A DNA stretch of 64,000 nucleotides from NCBI RefSeq assembly GCF_003600625.1, contig NZ_CP032489.1, positions 310,001-374,000 on the forward strand. The letters are read 5' to 3'. A model generated the notes under the pieces. That model saw only the letters and a program-made list of their open reading frames with translations, made no database searches and was not told the DNA's origin. Both the position numbers and the translations under genes were made by a program. Shown here one piece after another: positions 35,207 to 45,004 of the stretch; the stretch's first letter is position 1; each line of letters opens with the position of its first letter. The DNA comes from Arachidicoccus soli (GTDB lineage Bacteria; Bacteroidota; Bacteroidia; Chitinophagales; Chitinophagaceae).

Positions 35207-37465
35207 TTAATTATCAATAGGTCTGTCCTGCGGGTTTTTCCCAAAGTTTTTATTGGGCTTTGCACCCATTATAAATTCAAGGTTACCTCCACCCATAATA
35301 TCTTTATAGGTAATATAGGATTTAGTATAGGCCTTTCCATTTAATCTCACAGACTGGATATAGATATTTTTGTCTGATAAATCTTTTGCCCTTATCACAA
35401 ATTCTTTGTTCTTCGTTATTTTTATCGTGGCTTTATCAAAACCAGGTGTACCAAAGACAAAAATACCACTAGCAGGATTTACCTGATAAAATCCCAGCGA
35501 AGAGATGACATACCAGGCACTCATTTCTCCACAGTCATCATTACCGCAAAGGCCATTGGTGCTATCTGTATAAAACTCCTGTTCTATCTGATGAACCTTT
35601 TCAGCTGTTTTCCATTGCTCTCCCGCATAAGGGTACATATAGGCTACGTGATGTTCAGGCTCATTGCCTTGTGCATACATACCTATTAATCCGGAGATAT
35701 CCGGAGAAGCCTGTGAACCCATATTGCCCGTAACCACAAAGAGGCTATCCAGCTTTCTGGTAAAAGAAGCATCACTGCCAAATAAATCGATAAGTCCGTG
35801 TACATCTTGTGGCACTAACCAGATATATTGCCAGGCATTACCTTCTGTATAATCGTTTTCGCGATGAATAGACTGAAAGGGATTGAATGGTTCGCGGAAT
35901 TTACCATCGGACATAATACCGCGCATAAACTGCGTTTGCTTATCAAAGTATTTTTTATAATACTCGGACCGCTTTTTGTATAATGTATAGTCTGCTTGCT
36001 TGTTTAACTTTTTGGCAACCAGGGCAATACAACCATCATCTACGGCGTATTCTAATGCTTTGGATACAGATTCTACTTCTTTATCTGCCGGGATATAGCC
36101 TAAGGTAGTTAAATATTTCAAGCCAAATTCCCCTGTGTTGGCGGTTGTTTTCATCGCCTCAAAGGCAAGGTTCTGATCAAAGCCATCGAAACCTTTTATC
36201 ATTGCATCAGCTATGACAGGCACCGCACTATAACCCACCATACAGTTGGTTTCATTGCCCATCAAATGCCAGACAGGTAATTTGCCCTGTTGTTGATAAA
36301 TAGCTAACATGCTGTTAACAAAATCGTTGACCAATTCCGGATGCATAACAGTGATCAATGGATTTAAGGCACGATAGGTATCCCATAAAGAGAAAACAGT
36401 ATAATTGTTGAACTTAGCATGCGGATAGACCTTCTTGTCTGTCCCCCTGTAAGAGCTGTCGTGGTCATTAAATAAAGCAGGGTCTATCATGGAATGATAC
36501 ATCGCGGTATAAAATACCCGTTTCTTAGCCGCATCATTAGATGCTACTTTTATGCGGGAGATCGCTGCGCGCCATTTGTCTTGCGCTTTGGCCACTACCG
36601 CATCAAAATCCCAGTCAGGTATCTCTGCTTCTATATTGGCTAAGGCGTTTTCGCTACTGACAGGTGATATACCTACTTTAAATTCTATCTTGCCGATATT
36701 TTTCCCAAAAGAGATGACAGCTTTTGTCCTTTTGGCGGTAAGTGAATCGGAAGATTTAAGTGTCGTGGTATCATAGACCCTAAAATCTTGGATGGGTTGA
36801 GAGCTTCTGATAGCAAACCATAAACGCTGGTCATTTGCCCATCCTTGGGAGAAACGATAACCGAGTAAAGTAGAATCATTTAGCTTCTCTATAAAAGTCT
36901 TTGTCGGTGAATCCCAACCTATTCCTTGGGATAAATCTATTATCACCCTTGCTGAATCGGTATGGGGGAAAATATATTTATGGAAGCCTACTCTTTCTGA
37001 AGCTGTCAGCGATACCGCAATATTATAATCGGTGAGTTTTACACTATAGAAACCGGGAGAGACTTTCTCGTTGGCGTGCGAATAATGAGAGCTGTATCCG
37101 GAACTCGGATCTTGCTGGCTACCTACATTCGTTCTTATTTTGCCGGTATAGGGCATCATCAACACATCACCCAGGTCACCAATGCCGGTACCACTCAAAT
37201 GCAGCTCAGAAAAGCCCCTGAGGACACTGTCGGAATAATTGTAGCCCGAGCACCAATCCCAGCCTTCGGTAATATTTGTAGGTCCCACTTGCACTGCACC
37301 CCCAGGTACACTTGCGCCCACAAATACATGCCCGTGCGCCGCAGAGCCAATATAAGGATCTACATATTGCAGTACATCATCACTCGTACTTTTATGAATG
37401 GTATTGCAGGCACTAGATAATAAAATAAAAATTGCTAGAAATCTTATATTTTTCATTTGCATCAT
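35207..37465 (-). CDS. GH92 alpha-mannosidase lipoprotein
   Basis: A 752-residue glycoside hydrolase of family 92, which cleaves alpha-mannosides (mostly 1,2 linkages) with calcium and inversion. The N-terminal signal ends LLSSAC with lipidation at Cys20, so it is a membrane lipoprotein, possibly surface-exposed. Family marks are YVDPYIGSAAHGHVFVGASVPGG, GWDWCSGYNYSD, YTVFSLWDTYRALNPL, LPVWHLMGNETNCMVGYSAVPV and GNDDCGEMSAWYVISSLGFYQVNPASG. I use ATG 37463-37465; GTG 37475-37477 would lie inside a hairpin. Downstream of a hexose transporter and kinase on the same strand. Confidence 0.93.
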   Translation of the reverse strand: MMQMKNIRFLAIFILLSSACNTIHKSTSDDVLQYVDPYIGSAAHGHVFVGASVPGGAVQVGPTNITEGWDWCSGYNYSDSVLRGFSELHLSGTGIGDLGDVLMMPYTGKIRTNVGSQQDPSSGYSSHYSHANEKVSPGFYSVKLTDYNIAVSLTASERVGFHKYIFPHTDSARVIIDLSQGIGWDSPTKTFIEKLNDSTLLGYRFSQGWANDQRLWFAIRSSQPIQDFRVYDTTTLKSSDSLTAKRTKAVISFGKNIGKIEFKVGISPVSSENALANIEAEIPDWDFDAVVAKAQDKWRAAISRIKVASNDAAKKRVFYTAMYHSMIDPALFNDHDSSYRGTDKKVYPHAKFNNYTVFSLWDTYRALNPLITVMHPELVNDFVNSMLAIYQQQGKLPVWHLMGNETNCMVGYSAVPVIADAMIKGFDGFDQNLAFEAMKTTANTGEFGLKYLTTLGYIPADKEVESVSKALEYAVDDGCIALVAKKLNKQADYTLYKKRSEYYKKYFDKQTQFMRGIMSDGKFREPFNPFQSIHRENDYTEGNAWQYIWLVPQDVHGLIDLFGSDASFTRKLDSLFVVTGNMGSQASPDISGLIGMYAQGNEPEHHVAYMYPYAGEQWKTAEKVHQIEQEFYTDSTNGLCGNDDCGEMSAWYVISSLGFYQVNPASGIFVFGTPGFDKATIKITKNKEFVIRAKDLSDKNIYIQSVRLNGKAYTKSYITYKDIMGGGNLEFIMGAKPNKNFGKNPQDRPIDN

Positions 37466-37471
37466 TTTAAA

Positions 37472-37515
37472 AACCACAACTATACGAATTTCATTGAGCT
37501 CGTACGGTTGTGGTT
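37472..37515 (-). terminator. Hairpin between ROK kinase and GH92 genes
   Basis: On the minus strand AACCACAAC (37507-37515) and GTTGTGGTT (37472-37480) pair perfectly, with further inner pairs GTACGA/TCGTA. Five U bases follow, then the GH92 ATG six bases on. It may end the transporter-kinase transcript, or act as an attenuator or translation block for GH92, since it sits directly in front of the start codon. Confidence 0.6.
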
Positions 37516-37540
37516 GTTATAAAAGAATTTAAGTTGTTTA

Positions 37541-38518
37541 TTATTTTAACTCCCAAACTAAGGCACTAGCACCCAGAACGGCCGCGTCAGATTCTTTTAA
37601 TTCACTCGGCATTATTTGTACTTTGTTCCTATAAATAGGCAGGAGGTTAGCCTCCATTGATCTTTTTGCCGGTTGAAAAATAAAGTTACCTGCATTGCAA
37701 AGACCGCCAAAAAGAATAATCGCTTCAGGGGAAGAGAACATGACAAAATTGGCTAGCGCTTTTCCTAAAACATCTCCGGTAAATCTATATGTTTCAATAG
37801 CAATTTCATCACCTTGAATAGCACAATCATACACCAAACGGCTATCTATTTCATCAAGATCATAATGTCGTAAAAGGCTTGGCTTGTTTTTATCTTTCTC
37901 CAATAGTTCTATGGCAGTAAGCCGCACACCGGTAGCCGAAGCGTAAGCTTCTAAAGATCCTTCAAACCCGGTTGACCAATGTTTTCTCCCTCCAGGAATA
38001 ATAATCGTATGCCCTAATTCTCCGGCAAAACCATCATGGCCATACACCATTTCCCCATTTACTACGATACCGCTCCCAACACCTGTACCTAAAGTAATCA
38101 TTATAAAATCTTTCATGCCTTTGGCGGCACCATAAGTCATTTCGCCGACAGCTGCCGCATTGGCATCATTGGTTAGTGCAGAAGGTAGGTTAAATCTTTC
38201 TTGAATTAATTTTACAAGTGGAATTTTACCTGGCCATCTAAGATTAGGAGCGTACTCAATCTCTCCACTATAATAGTTGCCATTCGGTGCGCCAATTCCA
38301 ATCCCGCGAACGAGCTTATCGCTCCCAAATTGATTCAAAGAGGGTAAAATAGCTTGATATAATTCTTCAATATAATCTTCTATTTTTTCATGTTTGTTGG
38401 TTGTAATAGCTCCTCGGTAATTGATCTCACCACGATGATCTACAATTCCAAAGACAGTATTGGTGCCACCTATATCAATACCGATGGCCATTTGTTGAGA
38501 GATAGGGATAGATAACAT
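37541..38518 (-). CDS. ROK-family sugar kinase with altered zinc motif
   Basis: 325 residues; the N-terminal phosphate loop IGIDIGGTNT is at 12-21, GAPNG, TNDANAAAVGE near 117-126 and GTGVGSGI near 144-151 are typical of ROK glucokinases/mannokinases. The usual CxCGxxGCxE zinc site after GH170 reads HWSTGFEGSLE here (180-190): all three cysteines are replaced. This is uncommon and could mean metal-free folding. Position between a hexose transporter (63 bases upstream) and an alpha-mannosidase suggests glucose or mannose as substrate. Confidence 0.88.
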   Translation of the reverse strand: MLSIPISQQMAIGIDIGGTNTVFGIVDHRGEINYRGAITTNKHEKIEDYIEELYQAILPSLNQFGSDKLVRGIGIGAPNGNYYSGEIEYAPNLRWPGKIPLVKLIQERFNLPSALTNDANAAAVGEMTYGAAKGMKDFIMITLGTGVGSGIVVNGEMVYGHDGFAGELGHTIIIPGGRKHWSTGFEGSLEAYASATGVRLTAIELLEKDKNKPSLLRHYDLDEIDSRLVYDCAIQGDEIAIETYRFTGDVLGKALANFVMFSSPEAIILFGGLCNAGNFIFQPAKRSMEANLLPIYRNKVQIMPSELKESDAAVLGASALVWELK

Positions 38519-38581
38519 ATTAAATACAGATTGTGTATTTTGATTAAAAAAATGTTTGCATAAGTCGAAACAGCTGCAAAG

Positions 38582-40042
38582 TTAATGCCCTCCGCTGACT
38601 TTTACATCATAATCTATTCCTTGATGTGCCAATACTTTCTTAACTCTCCATGCATAAAAGCCTAAATATAAGAAACAAGCTACCGGAACAAAGTAAGAAT
38701 ATTGAATGCCTAATAAATGCGGAGAAGCTAAAAGTCCTTGAAATAACGCCATTACACCACCTCCCATAATCATCATAATAAGCATGCTGGATCCCTTGTT
38801 GGTATATTTTCCCAATCCGGCAACGGCCAAAGTAAAAATACATGGCCATAAAGTTGAGCAAAATAATCCTACGCTAATAAAAGCAAATACACTAACCATG
38901 CCATCTGAAAAAATGCCTATTAATAAAGCAGTTATTCCCATACCACTAAATATTAATAACTGACGTGCAGGATTTCCTTTGCTTAGAATATCGCAAATAA
39001 TCAATCCTATAATAATGATTAAATATATATAAAATGGAGTAATATCGTGCTGTGCAATTTTATTGACTAATAGGAATACGCCAAAAGCAATATAAGGCAT
39101 TACAAAACGCAAAACTTCTTTCGCTCCTTTTGAAATATCAAAAGCACCTACCGATCCAGTCCAACGACCAATCATTAAACTCGCCCAATATAAAGAAACA
39201 AAAGGTGCAATTTTATCTGTTGACGTCCCTAAATGTTCCTTCATAAATTCTGGAAGATTGGATGCAGTTGTAACTTCTACGCCAACATAAACAAAAATCG
39301 CAATCATTCCTAAGACCAATTGTGGGTACTTAAACACACTTGAACGATGCGATACTTTAGTGACATCTGAAGCTTCTTCTTCAGCAACTTCATCTAAATT
39401 TATTTTATTGGGGACTTTTGAAAATTTGAAAATAATCGCTACTAAAACAAATGCCGCTCCTAGAATTAGATAGGGTGTTTTAATACTGGAGATACTGGCA
39501 TGAACATTTGCACTCGAAACAGATCCAAAAATAGCAAAGCTTACAATCAATGGCCCAATAGTAGTACCAAAATTATTGATCCCTCCAGCCATACTTAATC
39601 TTTGTGAACCTGTTTTTGGGTCACCCATAATAATGGCTAATGGATTGGCTGCAATTTGTTGTAAAGCCATTCCCAAACCAATAATGAATAGCCCGGAAAT
39701 AAACAATCCAAAGGAAGAAGTTTGGGCAGCGGGATAAAAAAGTAAAGCTCCTAAAGCTGAGATAAGCAAACCAACTGAAATTCCATTTTTATATCCTAAA
39801 TCTTGTAATAAATCTTTCTTTCTGGTTTCGCTAATAATGAAAAAAATAATGGACCCTACTGTATAAGCAATATAAAAAGCAAAAGATACAAGCTGGCTCA
39901 CAGCTTGAGAAAGGTGTAAATTTTCTTTAAATACAGGAATTAAAATATCGTTGCTTGCTGCAACGAAACCCCAAAAAAAGAACACAATAATCAAGGTGCC
40001 GAATTGCCCCCAGTTTGTTTTGTGCGCAGGTTGATTTTGCAT
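38582..40042 (-). CDS. Hexose MFS transporter (FucP/GluP family)
   Basis: 486 residues, about 12 transmembrane helices of the FHS subfamily of the major facilitator superfamily that imports glucose, galactose, mannose or fucose with protons. Characteristic blocks are FFFWGFVAASNDILIPVFKE at the N-terminus, LQQIAANPLAIIMGDPKTGSQRLSMAGGINNFGTTIGP in the middle and SLYWASLMIGRWTGS. The gene is the first of a probable operon with the ROK kinase. Together with GH92 they form a coherent mannose-use group. Confidence 0.9.
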   Translation of the reverse strand: MQNQPAHKTNWGQFGTLIIVFFFWGFVAASNDILIPVFKENLHLSQAVSQLVSFAFYIAYTVGSIIFFIISETRKKDLLQDLGYKNGISVGLLISALGALLFYPAAQTSSFGLFISGLFIIGLGMALQQIAANPLAIIMGDPKTGSQRLSMAGGINNFGTTIGPLIVSFAIFGSVSSANVHASISSIKTPYLILGAAFVLVAIIFKFSKVPNKINLDEVAEEEASDVTKVSHRSSVFKYPQLVLGMIAIFVYVGVEVTTASNLPEFMKEHLGTSTDKIAPFVSLYWASLMIGRWTGSVGAFDISKGAKEVLRFVMPYIAFGVFLLVNKIAQHDITPFYIYLIIIIGLIICDILSKGNPARQLLIFSGMGITALLIGIFSDGMVSVFAFISVGLFCSTLWPCIFTLAVAGLGKYTNKGSSMLIMMIMGGGVMALFQGLLASPHLLGIQYSYFVPVACFLYLGFYAWRVKKVLAHQGIDYDVKVSGGH

Positions 40043-40120
40043 AAAAATATTTATTTTTTTGTTTTGTGAAATGACTGGCTAATGTACTATTGTTTTTTTA
40101 TTTATATAAAATTTATTATG

Positions 40121-41497
40121 TTAGAAAAGATAGCTATATAACTCTTCGACTTTACCTAAGGCGACTACTTCAATATTTGCTGATTTAGCATTCAATCCTT
40201 TTTTATTATATTTAGATACAATAATTTTCTCAAAACCTAACTTTTCTGCTTCGGCGATACGTTGTTCAATCCTATTCACTGCACGTATTTCACCATTCAA
40301 CCCCACCTCACCGGCAAAACATATCTGCTGTGGTAAAGGCACATCTTCATAAGAAGAAAGTAAAGCAGAGATAACTGCCAAGTCAATGGAAGGGTCTTCT
40401 ACTTTCAACCCGCCGGCAATATTTACAAAAACATCCTTCATCCCAAATAAAAAGCCTCCACGTTTTTCCAATACAGCTAACAGTAATTGTAACCTTCGCA
40501 GGTCAAAACCGCTATTGGTTCGCTGTGGTGTACCATAAACACTTTGAGTAACTAAGGCCTGCACTTCAATTAATAGTGGGCGCATTCCTTCCATGCTAGC
40601 TGCGATCGCACTGCCACTTAGATAATCTTCTTTTTGGGTTATTAGAATTTCTGAAGGGTTATTTACAGCACGCATGCCCTGACTGTTCATTTCATAAATA
40701 CCTAATTCGGCTGTGCTGCCAAAACGATTTTTCAATGTTCGTAAAATTCTATAAGCATAATGGCGATCTCCTTCAAATTGTAAAACAGTGTCTACCATAT
40801 GTTCTAAAATCTTTGGTCCTGCAATATTGCCGTCTTTTGTGATATGACCAATTAAAAAAACAGGGGTGTTGGTTTCTTTAGCGAAGCGTTGAAATTCTGC
40901 GGCACATTCACGTATCTGTGATACACTTCCGGGGGAAGCATCTATTACTTCTGAATGTAAAGTTTGTACACTATCGACAATGACTAAATTCGGTCTTAGT
41001 TTTTTTATTTCCTTAAAAATAGTTTGTGTAACCGTTTCGGTAAGTAAATAAAAATTTTCATTTTGTATGTTTAAACGATCGGCACGCATTTTTATTTGTT
41101 GTGCACTCTCTTCACCACTTATATAAAGGGTTACTATTTTATCGATCTGTAAAGCTGTTTGTAAGAACAATGTACTCTTTCCAATTCCCGGCTCACCTGC
41201 GACTAATACAATACTACCAGGCACAATCCCTCCCCCCAATACACGATTTATTTCCAAATCTTTGGTAAATATTCTCTCTTCTTCTGTTGTATTAATTTCG
41301 CCAAGAGAAAGAATTTTTGCATCTTTCGCATTGACTGTATTATGATAATTCTTCCAGGTGGAAGTAGTATCCGTTCCTCTATCAATCACTTCTTCAACAA
41401 AAGTATTCCATTCGCTACAAGCAGGGCATTTGCCCAACCATTTGGCGGATTCATAACCACAATTATTACAAAAAAAAGCTGTTTTTGTCTTGGGCAT
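40121..41497 (-). CDS. radA: DNA repair protein RadA
   Basis: 458 residues. N-terminal zinc finger CNNCGYESAKWLGKCPAC, RecA-like core with Walker A GEPGIGKST, the RadA-specific KNRFGST motif and a C-terminal Lon-like domain. RadA is a branch-migration motor in recombination repair. It is downstream of the amidase lipoprotein gene by 43 bases and probably belongs to the same minus-strand transcript. Confidence 0.96.
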   Translation of the reverse strand: MPKTKTAFFCNNCGYESAKWLGKCPACSEWNTFVEEVIDRGTDTTSTWKNYHNTVNAKDAKILSLGEINTTEEERIFTKDLEINRVLGGGIVPGSIVLVAGEPGIGKSTLFLQTALQIDKIVTLYISGEESAQQIKMRADRLNIQNENFYLLTETVTQTIFKEIKKLRPNLVIVDSVQTLHSEVIDASPGSVSQIRECAAEFQRFAKETNTPVFLIGHITKDGNIAGPKILEHMVDTVLQFEGDRHYAYRILRTLKNRFGSTAELGIYEMNSQGMRAVNNPSEILITQKEDYLSGSAIAASMEGMRPLLIEVQALVTQSVYGTPQRTNSGFDLRRLQLLLAVLEKRGGFLFGMKDVFVNIAGGLKVEDPSIDLAVISALLSSYEDVPLPQQICFAGEVGLNGEIRAVNRIEQRIAEAEKLGFEKIIVSKYNKKGLNAKSANIEVVALGKVEELYSYLF

Positions 41498-41540
41498 TCC
41501 CTAAATTATTTTTCTAATATTATTTATTTTTCTTTCTTCC

Positions 41541-42569
41541 TTAGATATACTTGGTATAAAGCATATACAATATCTTTCTTTCTTCAGGAGACATTGAAGT
41601 GTCTTTGGATTCTATTCCACAAAAATGCCTGCGAAAAGCAATAATGGCCTTACCTAAATCTCGAACATCATATCCAATAATACGCAATGCTAGATATTCA
41701 TTAAAATCCTGTGGTACAACTACGTTCGTGGTATCGTCCCACCAGAGACCAAATCCTTTATTTGCCAATAGCTTCCAAGGGAAATTTACATTCGGGTCGT
41801 CTTTCCTGATAGGAGCATAATCGGCATGACCGATAAAGTTTGCAGTTGGGATATTGAATCGTTCCTTCAAATTTTGAAGCACCAATAACAAACTATTTAT
41901 TTGTTTATCAGTGAATGGTTCAAATCCATCGTTATCTAGTTCTATCCCTACTGAACAAGAATTCATATCTGTAATATTACCCCATTTGCCTTGCCCTGCT
42001 TGCCATGCCCGTAAATAATCATTTACCATGTGATGCACTGACCCATCTCGACCGATTACATATTGTGCGCTCACTTGTGTTCTTTCCAATGTGAAAGTAC
42101 GTAAAGTCTCACCAACAGAGTCTTGTGCAGTATGATGAATGATGACAAACTGAGGTTTTCGAAGATTAAAGTTAGTGGACCCTACAAAATCACTTGAATA
42201 ATCTACGCCCTTGTCGTTGGTGCTGGGCAAGGCTGCAATCGTATCCGCATATTCATTGGCAAGTTTTGTATAGATATAATTGGCATAGTTGGCATCATAA
42301 TATTTTGAGTTGTCCCTAAGAACAGGTGAACCTATTTTCTCCTCGCTTCCTGTTTCTATCACTTTTGGTATTGTTTTTTTTCGATTATGTTTTGCATGAC
42401 GTAGAACTGTTGCAATAGCACTAGATGAGTCTTTCTGTCTCAGAGCTTGAGCCCTTTCTGCTTTTAATTGTTCTATTCGACTAGGAATAATTTTTCGAGC
42501 ACATCCTACCAAGCTTATTAACAGTATAATTAAAGGAATAATTATTTTTTTTATATGCAACTCTTTCAT
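41541..42569 (-). CDS. N-acetylmuramoyl-L-alanine amidase lipoprotein (Amidase_2/PGRP fold)
   Basis: 342 residues. A lipoprotein signal (IIIPLIILLISLVGCAR) puts it in the periplasm, anchored by the Cys near residue 23. The Amidase_2 domain begins at FVIIHHTAQD with the first zinc His, has the QYVIGRDGSVHHMVND strand and ends with FIGHADYAPIRKDDPNVNFPW containing the second His and an Asp. It should cut stem peptides from peptidoglycan fragments, for recycling or remodelling. The N-terminal 100 residues are charged and probably a linker. Confidence 0.85.
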   Translation of the reverse strand: MKELHIKKIIIPLIILLISLVGCARKIIPSRIEQLKAERAQALRQKDSSSAIATVLRHAKHNRKKTIPKVIETGSEEKIGSPVLRDNSKYYDANYANYIYTKLANEYADTIAALPSTNDKGVDYSSDFVGSTNFNLRKPQFVIIHHTAQDSVGETLRTFTLERTQVSAQYVIGRDGSVHHMVNDYLRAWQAGQGKWGNITDMNSCSVGIELDNDGFEPFTDKQINSLLLVLQNLKERFNIPTANFIGHADYAPIRKDDPNVNFPWKLLANKGFGLWWDDTTNVVVPQDFNEYLALRIIGYDVRDLGKAIIAFRRHFCGIESKDTSMSPEERKILYMLYTKYI

Positions 42570-42590
42570 TCAATTTCATTTTTTGTTTGT

Positions 42591-43445
42591 CTAATTTAGA
42601 TCCTCAATTGAAAAGCAGTCTTTTATAACCACCTTCCCTTTCTCATTTTTTCGTAAGGTGCAGCATTCAACTAAAGCATCATGTTCAAAAAATAAAATAA
42701 AATCCTTTGCCAAAGCTTCTTCTAAGAAGCATGTTTTTTCATGCATCGTTAACAAGGGGAACATATCGTAACTGGCAATATATGGGGTAGGTAGATGAGC
42801 CGGCGTAGGAATGAGATCGGCGACAAAAACTATTGTGCGATTCTTATATTGAATTTGCGGTAACATCATGGCTTTTGTATGACCAGAGACAAAACGAATA
42901 GAAATTTTTTCGGTAAAAGAAACAAGGTTATCATTTTTTGGCAAATCGATGAATTTCAATTGGTTATTTTCTTGTAAGGGTAAAATATTCTCTTTTAAAA
43001 AGGAAGCACTTTCCCTTGCGTTCGGTTTTATTGCCCATTCCCAGTGGCTTTCATTTGACCAATATACTGCATTTTTAAAAGCAGGGCTTAATTGACCTTT
43101 ATTATTTTCTACTGCGCCACCCACATGATCAAAATGTAAATGAGTTAAAAATACATCTGTAATATCATCTTTTGAGAAACCGTGTTTTGCTAAAGATTTC
43201 TCTAAAGTATTGTTGCCATGCAGGAAATAATGATTAAAGAATTTCTCATCTTGTTTATTGCCAATGCCTGTGTCAATTAAGATTAACCGCTCCTCCTCCT
43301 TTATCAATAAGCAGCGCATTGCCAATTCACACATATTATTATCATCTGCCGGGAGCACTTTATCCCACAAGGTTTTTGGCACTACACCAAACATTGCACC
43401 GCCGTCCAGTCGAAACAGTTCTGTATCAATTGTGTAAAGGTTCAT
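42591..43445 (-). CDS. MBL-fold metallohydrolase
   Basis: 284 residues of the metallo-beta-lactamase superfamily, with the metal-binding HLHFDH at 102-107, LIDTGIGN upstream and FVSGHTKAM in the second half. The N-terminal form MNLYTIDTELFRLDGGAMFG and the LTHLHFDHVGG fit the AHL-lactonase/quorum-quenching-like group, but many are of unknown substrate. In the transcript between an Fe-S membrane protein and the amidase. No signal peptide, so cytoplasmic. Confidence 0.85.
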   Translation of the reverse strand: MNLYTIDTELFRLDGGAMFGVVPKTLWDKVLPADDNNMCELAMRCLLIKEEERLILIDTGIGNKQDEKFFNHYFLHGNNTLEKSLAKHGFSKDDITDVFLTHLHFDHVGGAVENNKGQLSPAFKNAVYWSNESHWEWAIKPNARESASFLKENILPLQENNQLKFIDLPKNDNLVSFTEKISIRFVSGHTKAMMLPQIQYKNRTIVFVADLIPTPAHLPTPYIASYDMFPLLTMHEKTCFLEEALAKDFILFFEHDALVECCTLRKNEKGKVVIKDCFSIEDLN

Positions 43446-43489
43446 CTCTGTTATTTATTTTGTACCTGAAGAGAATCCGGCATTTTGCT

Positions 43490-44809
43490 TTAAACTTCTG
43501 TTGCCCATTTGTCACGATCGTCAGGCGAAAATTTCCAGGGAGCAAAATTGTTTTCTGTGTTGCTGAACATTGCATTCCACTCCTGTGGAGCTTTACTTGC
43601 ATCCATCACCAAATAACGACGCATCTGTAAAATAATATCAAGAGGTGATATACTAACCGGGCATTCCTGTACACATGCATTACATGTAGTACAGGCATTT
43701 AACTCCTCTTCAGTAATATAATCGTATAATAAAGCTTTTCCATCCTCTTTAAATGTTTTGTGCGCTGAAATATTTTTACCCACTTCTTCTAAACGATCGC
43801 GCGTTTTCATCATAATCGTACGCGGGCTCAATGCCTTCCCTGTCATATTTGCCGGACATGCTGCAGAACAACGGCCACATTCTGTACAAGTATAGGCGTC
43901 TAGCAAATTCTTCCAACTCAAGTCAAATACGTCTTTTGCGCCAAAGTTCCTAGGTTCATCTGTTGTAGGTTCAGTTGGGGCAAGTTCGGGTTGCATTGCA
44001 TATAATACTTCTTGTTGAATTTCCGGCATATTCTTCATCTCTCCTCTTGGGACTAGAGACGCATAATATGCATTGGGGAATGCCAAAATAATATGCAAAT
44101 GTTTGGAATAGGGCAGATAATTCATGAAAGCCAAAATGCCAATAATATGCAGCCACCAGGCAGCTCGTTCAATAATGATTAGGGTTGAACTGCTCAATCC
44201 ATTAAATAAAGGATGTATTAAAGAAGATATTAAAAAATGAGTGGTAGGCGTATTAATATATTCACCAACACCACGCATATTTAGAATGGTATCGCAACTA
44301 TTCATCGTAAGGAACAGCGACATTAAAATAATTTCTGTCACAAGAATAGCATTGGCATCTGTCTTCGGAAATCCCTTTAGTTCAATACTTTTAAGCCTAT
44401 TTACTTTTATGATATTTCTTCTTATAAGAAAAATAACACATGAAATCAATACTAACAAGGCAAGTACTTCAAAAGCATTAATAAGATAAATATACCAGTC
44501 GCCAATACCCGCAAACAGCCTGTGGTATCCTAAAATCCCATCGAGAATAATTTCTAAAATTTCTATATTAATAATGATAAATCCTGCATATACAAAAAGA
44601 TGCAAGAATGCAACCAAGGGATTACGGAACATCTTTTTTTGACCAAGAGCCAATAATAACAAGTTTTTGATACGTGTAGTCTTATTGTCATTTAAATTTT
44701 CTTCACGCCCTAAATTAATATTGCGTGCGATATGACGACAGTTTTTTGCAAATAATGCTATCGCTGAAACGAATATTATAACAAAAATAATTTGAGACAA
44801 GATATGCAT
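43490..44809 (-). CDS. Membrane-bound 4Fe-4S dicluster protein (heterodisulfide-reductase-like)
   Basis: 439 residues: about five N-terminal membrane helices with several histidines that could bind heme, then a cytoplasmic ferredoxin domain with CTECGRCSAACP and CTTCNACVQECP, two [4Fe-4S] sites. This is the HdrE+HdrC-like architecture common in Bacteroidota, normally encoded next to a CCG-domain protein that acts as its partner. Here the next gene downstream is an MBL hydrolase and the CCG partner is not in the window. Probably quinone-linked electron transfer. Confidence 0.85.
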   Translation of the reverse strand: MHILSQIIFVIIFVSAIALFAKNCRHIARNINLGREENLNDNKTTRIKNLLLLALGQKKMFRNPLVAFLHLFVYAGFIIINIEILEIILDGILGYHRLFAGIGDWYIYLINAFEVLALLVLISCVIFLIRRNIIKVNRLKSIELKGFPKTDANAILVTEIILMSLFLTMNSCDTILNMRGVGEYINTPTTHFLISSLIHPLFNGLSSSTLIIIERAAWWLHIIGILAFMNYLPYSKHLHIILAFPNAYYASLVPRGEMKNMPEIQQEVLYAMQPELAPTEPTTDEPRNFGAKDVFDLSWKNLLDAYTCTECGRCSAACPANMTGKALSPRTIMMKTRDRLEEVGKNISAHKTFKEDGKALLYDYITEEELNACTTCNACVQECPVSISPLDIILQMRRYLVMDASKAPQEWNAMFSNTENNFAPWKFSPDDRDKWATEV

Positions 44810-44973
44810 ACCTAGAAGTTGATGCGCTAAGATAATTGATAATTGGGAAATGATAGAGGCAATTATTTTTTCATTATTTTTTTCAATTTGTTTTTAAAGC
44901 CTCTTCGCAATAATATAGAAGCTTTTTTGGCATTTACTATTAAAAATATTACAATCTTTCGACGCAAATACAG

Positions 44974-44981
44974 TAGATTTG
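44974..44981 (+). promoter_or_regulatory. Predicted -7 element before the phosphoribosyltransferase
   Basis: TAGATTTG matches TAnnTTTG exactly, 23 bases before the ATG at 45005. No TTTG was found at normal spacing upstream. It helps to choose the shorter start. Confidence 0.35.
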
Positions 44982-45004
44982 GCGAAAGAAAAAGCTTTAT
45001 AGAT

